Positions 15,369-23,641 of a DNA stretch of 64,000 bases are shown piece after piece. Where the stretch lies: contig NZ_KI912602.1 in NCBI RefSeq assembly GCF_000519205.1, positions 62,001 through 126,000 of the forward strand. Reading direction: 5' to 3'. The notes beneath the pieces were generated by a model. That model was not told where the DNA came from, made no database searches, and saw only the letters and a program-made list of their open reading frames with translations. The stretch comes from Amycolatopsis taiwanensis DSM 45107. Lineage in GTDB: Bacteria; Actinomycetota; Actinomycetes; Mycobacteriales; Pseudonocardiaceae. How positions within the stretch are numbered: the stretch's first letter is position 1; the number at the start of each line of letters is the position of its first letter. The position numbers and the translations under genes were made by a program.

Positions 15369-15415
15369 TCGAACGGTGTTCGTTGACGAACATCGTTCTA
15401 GTAGCGAACGTCGTT
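15369..15415. promoter_or_regulatory. Twin palindromic operator between divergent TetR and SRPBCC genes
   Basis: Two related palindromes in the divergent control region. The first, at 15369-15396, has arms GAACGGTGTTCGT and ACGAACATCGTTC (12 of 13 positions pair). The second, at 15403-15415, is the perfect CGAACG-T-CGTTCG. Both share the GAACG/CGTTC half-site, as expected for a dimeric TetR repressor that controls its own gene and the leftward pair. Confidence 0.7.
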
Positions 15416-15471
15416 CGTGTCAAGTACGCTTCGGCAGAGAGCCGTTGGAGGAACCGACAGGAAGGTCACCC

Positions 15472-16170
15472 TTGGATCTCCCCGCCCCGCCATGGCATCG
15501 GGCACCCCGTCGCCGCGTGGCGAAACCGCAGCTGTCGCAGGAGTTGATCGTGCAGACGGGGCTCGAGATCCTCGCCAAAGAAGGCATCGACGCGGTGAGC
15601 ATGCGTCGGGTCGCGCAGGCGCTGGACACGGGTCCCGCGTCGCTGTACGCGCACGTCTCCAACAAGGACGAGCTTGACGAGTTGATGTTCGACCGCATCC
15701 TCGCGGACATCCCGCTGCCGAAGCCCGATCCGGCCCGCTGGCGGAAACAGCTGAAGGACCTCCTGCACCAGCAGGTCCAGGCCATGCTGGCGCATCCTGG
15801 CATCGCGAAGGTGGCGTGGCGGACCATGATCCCGGTCGGCCCGAACGCACTACGACACGCCGAAGCCCAACTCGCCTTGTTGCGGGCCGGTGGGTTGTCA
15901 CTGAAGCAAGCGGCCTACGCGGCGGATGCGCTTTCGATGTACGTGAAGGCTTTCGCCTACGAGGGCAACGCGTGGTCGTCGGGGGAGGTCTCGGAGAGGG
16001 AGACGACCGAACGGGGCAGGCAAATGTTGGAGTATCTGCGTTCGCTGCCGCCCGGCACCTTCGACAACTTGCTGGAGGCGCGGGGAATGTTCAGCGGCGA
16101 CAACGCGTCCGAACGGTTCGTGTTCGCCCTCGACGCCTTCCTGAGCGGTCTGACGGCCACGCGGGACTGA
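15472..16170 (+). CDS. TetR/AcrR family regulator with TetR-type C-terminal domain
   Basis: About 232 residues. The HTH lies at residues 22-65 (LIVQTGLEILAKEGIDAVSM, then ALDTGPASLYAHVSNKDEL). The C-terminal region has the style of the tetracycline-repressor C domain. TTG at 15472 is chosen because AGGAAGG sits at good spacing before it; no ATG or GTG fits the conserved N-terminus, and a TTG at 15445 is an alternative. It is divergent from the SnoaL-remnant/SRPBCC pair, with two palindromes between, so autoregulation and repression of that pair are likely. Confidence 0.85.
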   Translation: MDLPAPPWHRAPRRRVAKPQLSQELIVQTGLEILAKEGIDAVSMRRVAQALDTGPASLYAHVSNKDELDELMFDRILADIPLPKPDPARWRKQLKDLLHQQVQAMLAHPGIAKVAWRTMIPVGPNALRHAEAQLALLRAGGLSLKQAAYAADALSMYVKAFAYEGNAWSSGEVSERETTERGRQMLEYLRSLPPGTFDNLLEARGMFSGDNASERFVFALDAFLSGLTATRD

Positions 16171-16173
16171 CTC

Positions 16174-17338
16174 TCACGCGCGGTGCAGCGCCGCCGGGGA
16201 CAGCTCCGAGGGGGTTCGGTGCCCGGTGAGACCGAGAGTTATCTCAAGGTCGGCCAGCAGGGAGCGCACGACGTGGCGCACGCCGTCCTCTCCGCCCTGC
16301 GCGAGGCCATAGGCGTACGGGCGACCGAGCAGCACGGCCTTGGCGCCCAAGGCCAGGGCCTTGATCACGTCGGAGCCGGTGCGCACGCCCGAGTCGAAGT
16401 ACACCTCGATCCGGCTGCCCACCGCCTGCGCGATGGGCGGCAGCGCCTCCAGCGCGCCGATCGCGCCGTCAACCTGCCGCCCGCCGTGGTTCGACACCAC
16501 GATGCCGTCCATCCCGGCATCCACCGCGCGCCGGGCGTCGTCGACGTGCTGGATGCCCTTGAGCACGATCGGGCCGTCCCACAGCTCACGCAGGACGGAC
16601 AGCCGTTCCCAGGTGAAGTCCGTGCCGGACTGCATCGACGACCACAGCAGGAGCGCGGCCGCGGGGTCCTCCTCGGGCGTCTTTTCCAGCCGAGACCGGA
16701 ACACCGGGTCGGACAGCGGTGTCGCCGGGGGATGCCCGGCGAAGAACGGCAGATAACCATGATCGAGGTCGCACGGGCGCCAAGCCAGCGTCGGAGTGTC
16801 CAAGGTGACCACGAGGGCCGAGTAGCCGGCCGCCCGCGCCCGGCCGAGAAGGCTCGCGCAGACATCCGGGTCGTTGGGCCAGTACAGCTGGAACCATCGT
16901 GGGCCGGCCCCAGCGGCCTCGGCGATCTTCTCGATGGTGTGTGAAGCCACCGTGGACACGATCATCGGCACGCCGAGGGATGCCGCCGCGCGGGCGGTCG
17001 CCAGGTCGGCTTCCGGGTGCAGGGTCGACTGCCCACCGACCGGGGCGAGCAGCACCGGCGCGGGCAACTCGGTGCCGAGGACGGTTGTGGCGAGGTCACG
17101 GTTCGTCGCGCCGGTGAGCATCCGGGGCACGATCTTCCACCGGTCGAAGGCCTCCCGGTTCGCCCGCACCGTCGCGCCGGAACCGGCGCCGCCCGCGACG
17201 TAGCCGAACACCTCTGGGGGGCATCGTCTGAGACGCGGCCTCCTCCAGGGCGGCAAAGTCGGTCGAGATCGGCGGCTTCACCCCGCTCAGACCGCGCAGG
17301 TAGATCTCGGACTGGTAGTTGCCGAACCCTCCGGCCAC
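16174..17338 (-). pseudogene. Alpha-hydroxy-acid oxidase (lactate 2-monooxygenase/LldD-like), frameshifted
   Basis: The two frames together make a full FMN-dependent alpha-hydroxy-acid dehydrogenase of about 387 residues. The first 40 codons (GTG at 17338 after GAGGAGGTGGC; GFGNYQSEIYLRGLSGVKPP) resemble lactate monooxygenase. At 17216-17221 a run of six C (minus strand) breaks the frame: with five, the protein would read TMPPEVFGYVAGGAGSG. The rest runs in another frame to 16174 and holds the FMN-site lysine (VLKGIQH) and the catalytic SNHGGRQ near the C-terminus. It oxidises lactate or a similar 2-hydroxyacid if repaired. The shift could be a sequencing error, a recent mutation or phase variation. 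Confidence 0.8.
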
Positions 17339-17422
17339 GCGCCACCTCCTCGTCCGCTTCCGGGCAGCCTACGGGCGGCGGAAAGCGCTTTCGGGAACCG
17401 GGTCGGCAACTATGAAAACTAT

Positions 17423-17432
17423 ATTGCGCAAT
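17423..17432. promoter_or_regulatory. Palindromic site in AT-rich control region of the ArsR-type gene
   Basis: ATTGCGCAAT is a perfect 10-bp palindrome in a conspicuously AT-rich island (AACTATATTGCGCAATTTTTG, 17418-17438). It is 27 bases upstream of the ArsR-type regulator start and about 90 bases from the divergent oxidase gene. It is a likely autoregulatory operator or promoter core. No second copy is seen. Confidence 0.5.
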
Positions 17433-17458
17433 TTTTGCTTCGGATCTACGGTGAGAGC

Positions 17459-18046
17459 ATGCGACCGAAGCACCGGCCTGAGCGGATCACCGAGCTGTCC
17501 CGGCTGAAGGCGTTCACGAACCCGCTGCGGCTGCGGATCTACCGGTTGCTGTACGCCGCCGGCTCCGCGACCGCTTCCCAGCTCGCCGAGCAGGTCGGCG
17601 AGACGCCCTCGCTGGTCAGTTACCACCTGCGCAAGCTGGCCGAGCACGGCTTCGTGGCCGAAGCGACCAGCCACGGCGACGACGGCCGTGAGCGGTGGTG
17701 GCAGGTGGCATCCGAGGATGGCTGGGGCTATCGCGACTCTGACTTCGCGGACACGCCCGAAGGAGCCGCGGCCGCCGGCGCGGTGACTCGCGGAATTTTC
17801 GACACCCGCGCCGCCCAGTACCGCACGTATCTCGACCAGGACTGGGACAAGGCGTGGACCGACGCGGCCTTCAGTTCCGAGTGGCTGCTCGACCTCACCC
17901 CGGCCGAACTCGCCGAGATGAGCGACGAACTCGAGGCGCTGGTCCGGCGCTGGCGTGAGCGCGGCAAGGCCGCCAAGGCGGCCGGCGACACCGAGGACCG
18001 CGAGCACGTGTCCCTACACCTCTACGGCTTCCCGTTCCGGCCCTGA
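17459..18046 (+). CDS. ArsR/winged-helix transcriptional regulator
   Basis: A 195-residue regulator with an ArsR-like winged helix at about residues 15-80 (FTNPLRLRIYRLLYAAGSAT, LAEQVGETPSLVSYHLRKLAEHGFV). The C-terminal 110 residues are acidic and helical and match the kind found in HTH_20-type actinobacterial regulators. No metal-binding cysteines are seen. ATG at 17459 follows GGTGAGAG; a TTG eight codons upstream is an alternative. Its stop is 34 bases from the start of an MFS exporter, so the two form a regulator/exporter pair, probably autoregulated through the AT-rich palindrome upstream. Confidence 0.85.
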   Translation: MRPKHRPERITELSRLKAFTNPLRLRIYRLLYAAGSATASQLAEQVGETPSLVSYHLRKLAEHGFVAEATSHGDDGRERWWQVASEDGWGYRDSDFADTPEGAAAAGAVTRGIFDTRAAQYRTYLDQDWDKAWTDAAFSSEWLLDLTPAELAEMSDELEALVRRWRERGKAAKAAGDTEDREHVSLHLYGFPFRP

Positions 18047-18080
18047 CCCGGCCGCATTCCCTCACTTACTGGAGCCCGCC

Positions 18081-19352
18081 ATGGCCGCAGTGGAGACAGC
18101 CCTGCCCGAACGCGCCACCACACCGGCTCACCGCGACGGCAACGTCCTTCGCTGGCTCACCGCGTACACCGCCTCCCTCGTCGGCGACAGCGTGTACTTC
18201 GCCGCCCTGGCGTGGTCCGCCCAGAAGGTCGCCGGCCCCGCCGAAGTCGGCCTCGTCATGGCCACCGGGTCGCTACCCCGGGCGTTGCTCATGCTCGGCG
18301 GTGGCGTGCTCGCCGACCGGTTCGACCCCCGCCGGGTGATTCTCGGCAGCGACACGCTGCGCTGTCTCCTCATCCTGGCGGTGGCCGCCGGCATCGCGCT
18401 GACCGCTCCCGCCCTGTGGATCCTGATCGCGGTGGCGCTCGTCTTCGGCGCCGTAGACGCACTGTTCGTACCCGCGGTCGGTGCCCTCCCACCGCGCATC
18501 ACCAGCCCAGAGCAACTGGCCCGGGTCACCGGTATGCGCTCACTGTCGATGCGCCTGGCCCAGATCGCGGGCCCGCCGATCGGCGGCCTGGCCATGGGAC
18601 TCGGTGGACCCGCGGCCGCTTTCACCGTCGCGGGCCTGCTCTTCGCGCTGTCCCTGCCGCTCCTGCTGACAACACGGATACGGCCCCTCGAGTCGCGCGA
18701 CGCAGCACGGCCGGAGCCCAGGACCGCGCGAGGGGACCTGCTCGACGGCTTGCGCTATATCCGCCGCCACCGGCTCATCGGCCCACTGGTCGCCGTCAGC
18801 GCCATCAGCGAACTCGGGCTCATCGGCACCCTCAACGTCGGCATGGTGCTTCTCAACGCCGAGCGTGGCTGGGGCCCTTCCGGCTACGGCTGGATCATCA
18901 GCGGCTTCGGTGCCGGAGCCGCGGCCAGCGCCGCGCTGCTCGCCATCGCCGGTTGGCTGCCACGCGCCGGCCTGCTGCTGGCCGGGACGCTGCTCGTGAG
19001 TTGCGTGGGCGCGGCCACCATCGCACTGGTGCCCGCCCTGTGGCTCGCCGTGGTGCTGGCCGCGGTGATCGGGCTGAACGCGGGCGTGCTCAGCAGCCTG
19101 GACAACGCCCTCATACAGACTGCCGCGGAGCCGGTCTATCTCGGCCGGGTCACCTCCGTCGTCATGCTCAACGTGGTCGGTGTCGCACCGCTGAGCTACC
19201 CGTTGGTCGGCGCCGCCATCGGGGCCTGGGGCGCCGCCCCCGTGTTCGCCGGCTGCGGCGCCTTCGCCGGCCTGGGCGTGGTCATCGCCCTGACCGCCAG
19301 CGCGGTGCGGCAGGCCGAACTGCCCCGGCAGCGGCCGGCCGTACGCACCTGA
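18081..19352 (+). CDS. MFS transporter (exporter type)
   Basis: A 423-residue integral membrane protein with about 12 hydrophobic segments in two halves. After segment 2 the MFS signature reads LADRFDPRRV, and MRSLSMRLAQIAGPPIGG in helix 5 is typical of the MFS_3 (enterobactin/macrolide exporter-like) subfamily. It probably exports a drug or metabolite; the substrate is unknown. ATG follows GGAG at nine bases. It lies just downstream of an ArsR-type regulator in one operon, the usual layout for a substrate-induced exporter. Confidence 0.88.
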   Translation: MAAVETALPERATTPAHRDGNVLRWLTAYTASLVGDSVYFAALAWSAQKVAGPAEVGLVMATGSLPRALLMLGGGVLADRFDPRRVILGSDTLRCLLILAVAAGIALTAPALWILIAVALVFGAVDALFVPAVGALPPRITSPEQLARVTGMRSLSMRLAQIAGPPIGGLAMGLGGPAAAFTVAGLLFALSLPLLLTTRIRPLESRDAARPEPRTARGDLLDGLRYIRRHRLIGPLVAVSAISELGLIGTLNVGMVLLNAERGWGPSGYGWIISGFGAGAAASAALLAIAGWLPRAGLLLAGTLLVSCVGAATIALVPALWLAVVLAAVIGLNAGVLSSLDNALIQTAAEPVYLGRVTSVVMLNVVGVAPLSYPLVGAAIGAWGAAPVFAGCGAFAGLGVVIALTASAVRQAELPRQRPAVRT

Positions 19353-19381
19353 GTATCGGCCGACCAGGCGGATTTCCGGTG

Positions 19382-19394
19382 TTGTGCAGCACAA
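19382..19394. promoter_or_regulatory. Short inverted repeat upstream of Bcr/CflA exporter
   Basis: TTGTGC-A-GCACAA is a perfect 6-bp inverted repeat with one central base, about 63 bases upstream of the exporter start and 30 bases after the previous gene. It could be an operator for the exporter or part of a terminator; there is no T-run. Confidence 0.35.
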
Positions 19395-19457
19395 TCGGGA
19401 ATGCGCGCCGCCCCGCGACCGGTTGAGTAACGGTCGGACGAGGAGGTCGGTGGCGGC

Positions 19458-20675
19458 ATGAGTACGAGCGCGGTCCAAAGCTCTCAGGGGGAGACCACCG
19501 CCAAGGCAGGCAAGCTGCGCTACCTGCTCATCCTCGGTGGCCTGTCCGCGCTTGCGCCGTTCTCGATCGACATGTACCTGCCCGCGCTGCCGCGGATGTC
19601 GAGTGATCTGCAAGCCAGCGACGCGGCGCTGCAGTTCACGCTGAGCGCGTTCATCATCGGTCTCGCGGCGGGACAGTTGGTCGCCGGGCCGCTCTCCGAC
19701 TCTTTCGGGCGCCGTAAGCCACTGCTCGCCGGCCTGGTGCTGTATTCACTGGCCGTGGCGCTGTGCGCGATGAGCCCGTCGATCGGCGTGCTCATCGCCG
19801 CCCGCATGCTGCAGGCGTTCGGCGCCGCGGCCGGGATCGTGATCGCCCGCGCCGTGGTACGAGACCTGTTCTCGGGCAGGCAGATGACGAAGTTCTTCTC
19901 GACCCTGCTGCTGGTGTCCGGGATCGGGCCGGTCCTCGCGCCGGTACTCGGTGGGCAGTTGCTGCGGCTCACCTCATGGCGCGGGGTGTTCGTGGTGCAG
20001 GCGCTCTTCGGCGTGCTGTTGCTGATCGCCGTCCTGTCGATGCTGCCCGAATCGCTGTCGGCCGACCGCCACCGGCCCGCCCGGCTCGGCGCGACCCTGC
20101 GCACGTACGGACGGCTGCTCGCCGATCGGGGCTTTCTCGGCTACGCGCTCGCGGGCGGGCTGATGTTCGCGGGCCTGTTCGCCTATGTGTCCGCGTCGTC
20201 GTTCGTGCTCCAGGGTTTCTACGGCCTCAACCCGCAGCAGTACAGCCTGGTGTTCGGCGCCAACGGTGTGGGCATCGTGCTGGCCGGTCAGCTCAACGGC
20301 CTCCTGGTGAACCGCTTCCCGGAACGGCGGCTGCTGGCCGCCGGCCTGGCCATCGGCACGGTCGGCGGCGCCGGCGTGCTGGTCGCGGGGGTGTTGTCCC
20401 TCCCGCTCGCGGCGCTTCTGGTGCCGCTGTTCTGCCAGGTGTCCATGATCGGTCTCGTGATGCCCAACGCGACCTCGCTGGCGCTGGCCGGACAGCCGGA
20501 CCACGCCGGTGCCGCCTCGGCGCTGATGGGGGTCGCCCAGTTCACCATCGGCGCGCTGGCCACCCCGCTGGTCGGCATCGACGGGGTGCCGATGGGTGCC
20601 GTGATGGCCGGCTTCGCGCTCACCGCGCTGATCGTGTTCGTCACCGTCGCACGCGCCCGGCGCGCCCGGGCCTGA
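19458..20675 (+). CDS. Bcr/CflA family multidrug efflux MFS transporter
   Basis: A 405-residue, 12-helix transporter of the drug:H+ antiporter DHA1 type. Signatures include FSIDMYLPALPRM in helix 1 (the Bcr/CflA hallmark), the motif A loop GPLSDSFGRRKPL (about residues 76-88), and the antiporter motif C GIGPVLAPVLGG in helix 5. Family members export bicyclomycin, chloramphenicol, sulfonamides or cysteine by proton exchange. ATG follows GAGGAGGTCGG. It is separated by 105 bases from the MFS gene upstream and converges on the flavoprotein downstream. Confidence 0.93.
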   Translation: MSTSAVQSSQGETTAKAGKLRYLLILGGLSALAPFSIDMYLPALPRMSSDLQASDAALQFTLSAFIIGLAAGQLVAGPLSDSFGRRKPLLAGLVLYSLAVALCAMSPSIGVLIAARMLQAFGAAAGIVIARAVVRDLFSGRQMTKFFSTLLLVSGIGPVLAPVLGGQLLRLTSWRGVFVVQALFGVLLLIAVLSMLPESLSADRHRPARLGATLRTYGRLLADRGFLGYALAGGLMFAGLFAYVSASSFVLQGFYGLNPQQYSLVFGANGVGIVLAGQLNGLLVNRFPERRLLAAGLAIGTVGGAGVLVAGVLSLPLAALLVPLFCQVSMIGLVMPNATSLALAGQPDHAGAASALMGVAQFTIGALATPLVGIDGVPMGAVMAGFALTALIVFVTVARARRARA

Positions 20676-20691
20676 CGGCGGCCGGCGCGGG

Positions 20692-21915
20692 TCAGGCCAG
20701 GCCGGCGAGGGAGGCGTGCTTCAGCTCGTCCGGGCTGACCCGCTTCTGGTTGTCCACAAGGGACTTCAGCGCCGCGGTGTCGTCCCAGACGTTGACGTTC
20801 ATCGCGGCCCGCACGGCGCCGTCGGCCAGCCAGAACGCGATGAACTCCCGGGACCGCAGGTCGCCCCGCACCACGAGTTCGTCGGTGTCGGGGTTGGCGA
20901 GCCCCCGGTACTCGCAGCCGAGGTCGTACTGGTCGGAGAAGAAGAACGGGGAGGCCAGGTACGGCTCCTGCGCACCGAGCAGGTTCCCGGCGACGTGCGT
21001 GCCCTGGTCCTTGGCGTTGGACCAGTGCTCGACCCGGACCCGCCGGTCCAGCCGGGGGTGGAACTGCGAGGCGATGTCCCCGGCGGCGTACACGTCCGGC
21101 GCGGCCGTGCGCAGGGTGGCGTCGACGGAAATGCCGCCGTCGTCGGACACTTCCAGCCCGGCCAGGCGCGCCAGGTCGACCCGGGGCGCCGCCCCCACGG
21201 CCATCAGCACCAGGTCCGCGGGCAGCTCGGTGCCGTCGGTGAGCCGCACCCCACGCACCCCCTCCGGCCCGCCGGTGAACTCGGCGACCCCGCTGCCGAG
21301 CCGCCAGCGCACGCCGTGCTCGCTGTGCAGGTCGCGGAACACCGCCGCCACCTCGGACCCGAGCACCGACAGCAGCGGCGCGCTGATCAGGTCCACGACG
21401 GTCACGTCGACGCCGTGCCGTCGCGCGGCGGCCGCCGCCTCGGTGCCGATCCAGCCCGCGCCGACGATCACGACCTGCCGCGCCTTGCCGAAGGCGGCGC
21501 GCAACGCGAGCGAATCGTCGATGGTGCGCAGCGTGTGGATGCCGGGCAGATCGGTGCCGGGCACCGGCAGCGTGCGCGGGTGCGAACCGGTGGCCAGCAG
21601 CAACCGGTCGAACGGGTGCTCACCACCGTGACCGTCGATCACCGTGCGGCTGCCGAGCTCGATCCGGGTGGCCGTCGTGCCGAGCCGCAGGTCGATGTCG
21701 TGCTCGCGGTAGAAGCCGTCCTCGTGGGCCCAGTCCGGCTCGTCGGCGTCGCCCAGCAGGACCGCCTTGGACAGTGGCGGCAGCTCGTAGGGGCGGTGCG
21801 ACTCGGCGCCGAGCACCACGACGTCGCCGGTGAAGCCGCGTTCCCGCAGTGACGCGGCCGCGGAGGCACCGCCCAGGCCGGCACCGACGATCACGATTCG
21901 CTGAGGTCCCGCCAT
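20692..21915 (-). CDS. NAD(P)/FAD-dependent ferredoxin reductase-like oxidoreductase
   Basis: A 407-residue flavoprotein of the ferredoxin/rubredoxin reductase type. The FAD-binding dinucleotide fold is at the N-terminus (VIVGAGLGGASAAASLRERG, residues 8-27). The NAD(P)H fold is in the middle (VVIVGAGWIGTEAA, about 147-160), and the second FAD contact is VYAAGDIA (about 275). The C-terminal reductase_C region has the usual EHWSNA start. Such enzymes pass electrons from NAD(P)H to a ferredoxin that feeds a dioxygenase or cytochrome P450; no ferredoxin or oxygenase gene is adjacent. ATG follows GGGAGAGCGG. Confidence 0.9.
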   Translation of the reverse strand: MAGPQRIVIVGAGLGGASAAASLRERGFTGDVVVLGAESHRPYELPPLSKAVLLGDADEPDWAHEDGFYREHDIDLRLGTTATRIELGSRTVIDGHGGEHPFDRLLLATGSHPRTLPVPGTDLPGIHTLRTIDDSLALRAAFGKARQVVIVGAGWIGTEAAAAARRHGVDVTVVDLISAPLLSVLGSEVAAVFRDLHSEHGVRWRLGSGVAEFTGGPEGVRGVRLTDGTELPADLVLMAVGAAPRVDLARLAGLEVSDDGGISVDATLRTAAPDVYAAGDIASQFHPRLDRRVRVEHWSNAKDQGTHVAGNLLGAQEPYLASPFFFSDQYDLGCEYRGLANPDTDELVVRGDLRSREFIAFWLADGAVRAAMNVNVWDDTAALKSLVDNQKRVSPDELKHASLAGLA

Positions 21916-22065
21916 CCCGCTCTCCCATCGCTTCGACCGTGATCAGCTGAACGTCCGCCTCGACCGTGATCAGACTAACTCCCACCCGTCGCCCACCACC
22001 GCCCTCAACGGACGCGCTCCGCGCGACAGCATACTTTCCAAAGCAAGAGCAGAAGCGGAGGAATC

Positions 22066-22722
22066 ATGACCGACACCCGGTGGAGCGAGGTCGACGCCTA
22101 CCTCGTCGACCAGTTGCACACCCCTGATCCGGTGTTCGCCGAGACGCAGGCGAGGGCCGACGCGGCCGGGCTGCCGTCGATCGCGGTGGCGCCGAACCAG
22201 GGCAAGTTCCTCAACCTGCTGGCCCGCTTCGGGCGGGTGAAGACGATCCTGGAGCTGGGCACGCTGGCCGGGTACAGCACCATCTGGCTCGGCCGCGCAC
22301 TCCCCCCGGACGGCCGCCTGCTCAGTCTCGAAGCCAACGCGAAGCACGCCGAGGTGGCCCGGGCCAACATCGCCGCGGCCGGGCTGGCCGAGGCCGTGGA
22401 GGTGCGCGTCGGCGCGGCGCTCGACGTGCTGCCGACGGTCGCCGGGCCGTTCGACCTGATCTTCATCGACGCGGACAAGGTCAACTACCCCGAGTACTTC
22501 CGGTGGGCGATGCGGCTGTCGCGCCCGGGCACCGTGATCGTCGTGGACAACGTGGTGCGGCAGGGAAAGGTCGCCGACACCCGGACGGACGATCCCAACG
22601 CGCTCGGCGTGCGCCGGATGCACGAGCTGATCGCCGCCGAACCGCGCGCCGACGCCACCGCCTTGCAGACCGTGGGCGTGAAGGGCTACGACGGATTCAC
22701 CATGGTGCTGGTCACCGATTGA
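22066..22722 (+). CDS. Class I SAM-dependent O-methyltransferase (Methyltransf_3)
   Basis: A 218-residue protein close in layout to caffeoyl-CoA/catechol O-methyltransferases. Motif I is ILELGTLAGYSTIWLGRAL (about residues 62-80), followed by the acidic SLEAN. The metal-binding segment FDLIFIDADKVNYPEYF (about 128-144) and VVDNVVRQGKV are the family hallmarks. It methylates a hydroxyl on an aromatic or similar small molecule with divalent metal; the substrate is unknown. ATG follows AGCGGAGGAATC. The gene stands alone, divergent from the flavoprotein. Confidence 0.9.
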   Translation: MTDTRWSEVDAYLVDQLHTPDPVFAETQARADAAGLPSIAVAPNQGKFLNLLARFGRVKTILELGTLAGYSTIWLGRALPPDGRLLSLEANAKHAEVARANIAAAGLAEAVEVRVGAALDVLPTVAGPFDLIFIDADKVNYPEYFRWAMRLSRPGTVIVVDNVVRQGKVADTRTDDPNALGVRRMHELIAAEPRADATALQTVGVKGYDGFTMVLVTD

Positions 22723-22724
22723 CC

Positions 22725-22797
22725 GGTCGTTTCGTAGCAAATCCGCCTTGCTCCACAACGCGTGGTCGTTTCGTAGCAAATCCACCTTGCTCCACAA
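22725..22797. repeat. Two 34-bp direct repeats
   Basis: Two near-identical 34-base copies, at 22725-22758 and 22764-22797, one mismatch apart. Each starts GGTCGTTTCGTAGCAAATCC and ends CCTTGCTCCACAA. They lie between the stop of the O-methyltransferase (three bases away) and the stop of the leftward GntR gene. No strong hairpin is formed. They look like a dispersed intergenic element present in tandem. Confidence 0.85.
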
Positions 22798-22815
22798 GGA
22801 CCCCGGCGCTCCGGC

Positions 22816-23523
22816 TCAACTCAGGAAGGCCCGCAGCAGCGACGCCGTGCCGTCGAGGTGTTCGGCCATGGCCTGCCGGGCCGCCGCGACGTCTCCCGCC
22901 AAGATCGCCGCGACCAGCCGCTCGTGCTGGTCGTTCGAGTGTTCGAGGTTCCGTTCCAGCAACGGGATCCGGTCGAGGAACCGGTTGACGGCGGTGCGCA
23001 CGTCCGCGACCGCGGAGGTGAGTGAGGCCGAGCCGGTGGCCTCCGCCACGGCGAGATGCAGGCGCGAGTCGCGGCGCCGGTAGTCGTCCAGTCCGGCGGC
23101 CGACGCCTCGGCCAGTCTGTCGCGCAGGTGCGCCCGCTCGGCGGCGGGCAGCCCACGCTTGGCGGCCAGCTCGGCCGCACCGGTCTCAAGCACGTACCGC
23201 AGGCTCAGCACGTCCTCAAGGGACTCGACGTCGAAGCTTCGCCCGTCGCCGCCGGGCGAAGCAGGCAGGGTCTCCTTGACGAACGTGCCTCCGTAGCGGC
23301 CTCTTCGCGACTCCACATAGCCGGCGTCGGCGAGCGCCCGGATCGCCTCGCGCAGGGTGACCCGGCTGACGCCCAGCCGCTCGGCCAGCTCACGTTCGGG
23401 AGGCAGCCGCTCGCCCGCGCGCACCACCCCGAGCCGGATCGACTGAAGCAGCCGCTCCACGGTCTCCTCGAAGGCGTTCCCGGCGCGCACCGGCCGGAAC
23501 AGCATGTCGACGGCGGAATCCAC
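22816..23523 (-). CDS. GntR family (FadR-like) transcriptional regulator
   Basis: About 235 residues. The N-terminal winged helix is at residues 20-70 (LPPERELAERLGVSRVTLRE, the GntR signature). The C-terminal all-helical FCD domain has the metal-binding pattern D...H (RRRDSRLHLAVAEATG), then EHSNDQHERLVAAI and a final H (MAEHLDG). GTG at 23523 is preferred: GGAGGTGATC lies right before it, whereas GTG at 23529 would overlap that site. It is the last gene of gcvP-gcvT-sdaA-gntR, 118 bases after sdaA, and probably controls amino-acid or organic-acid catabolism; its own operon is a reasonable target. Confidence 0.87.
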   Translation of the reverse strand: MDSAVDMLFRPVRAGNAFEETVERLLQSIRLGVVRAGERLPPERELAERLGVSRVTLREAIRALADAGYVESRRGRYGGTFVKETLPASPGGDGRSFDVESLEDVLSLRYVLETGAAELAAKRGLPAAERAHLRDRLAEASAAGLDDYRRRDSRLHLAVAEATGSASLTSAVADVRTAVNRFLDRIPLLERNLEHSNDQHERLVAAILAGDVAAARQAMAEHLDGTASLLRAFLS

Positions 23524-23641
23524 GATCACCTCCGGCTCGCATGCCGGGTCGTGGAGGGGTGCTCGCCGATCGTCACCCCGCCATCTTGCCTCAGCGCCTT
23601 GAGGACCGTTTCGCAGTGGCTTGCGTGGCGGTGCGGGGAGA

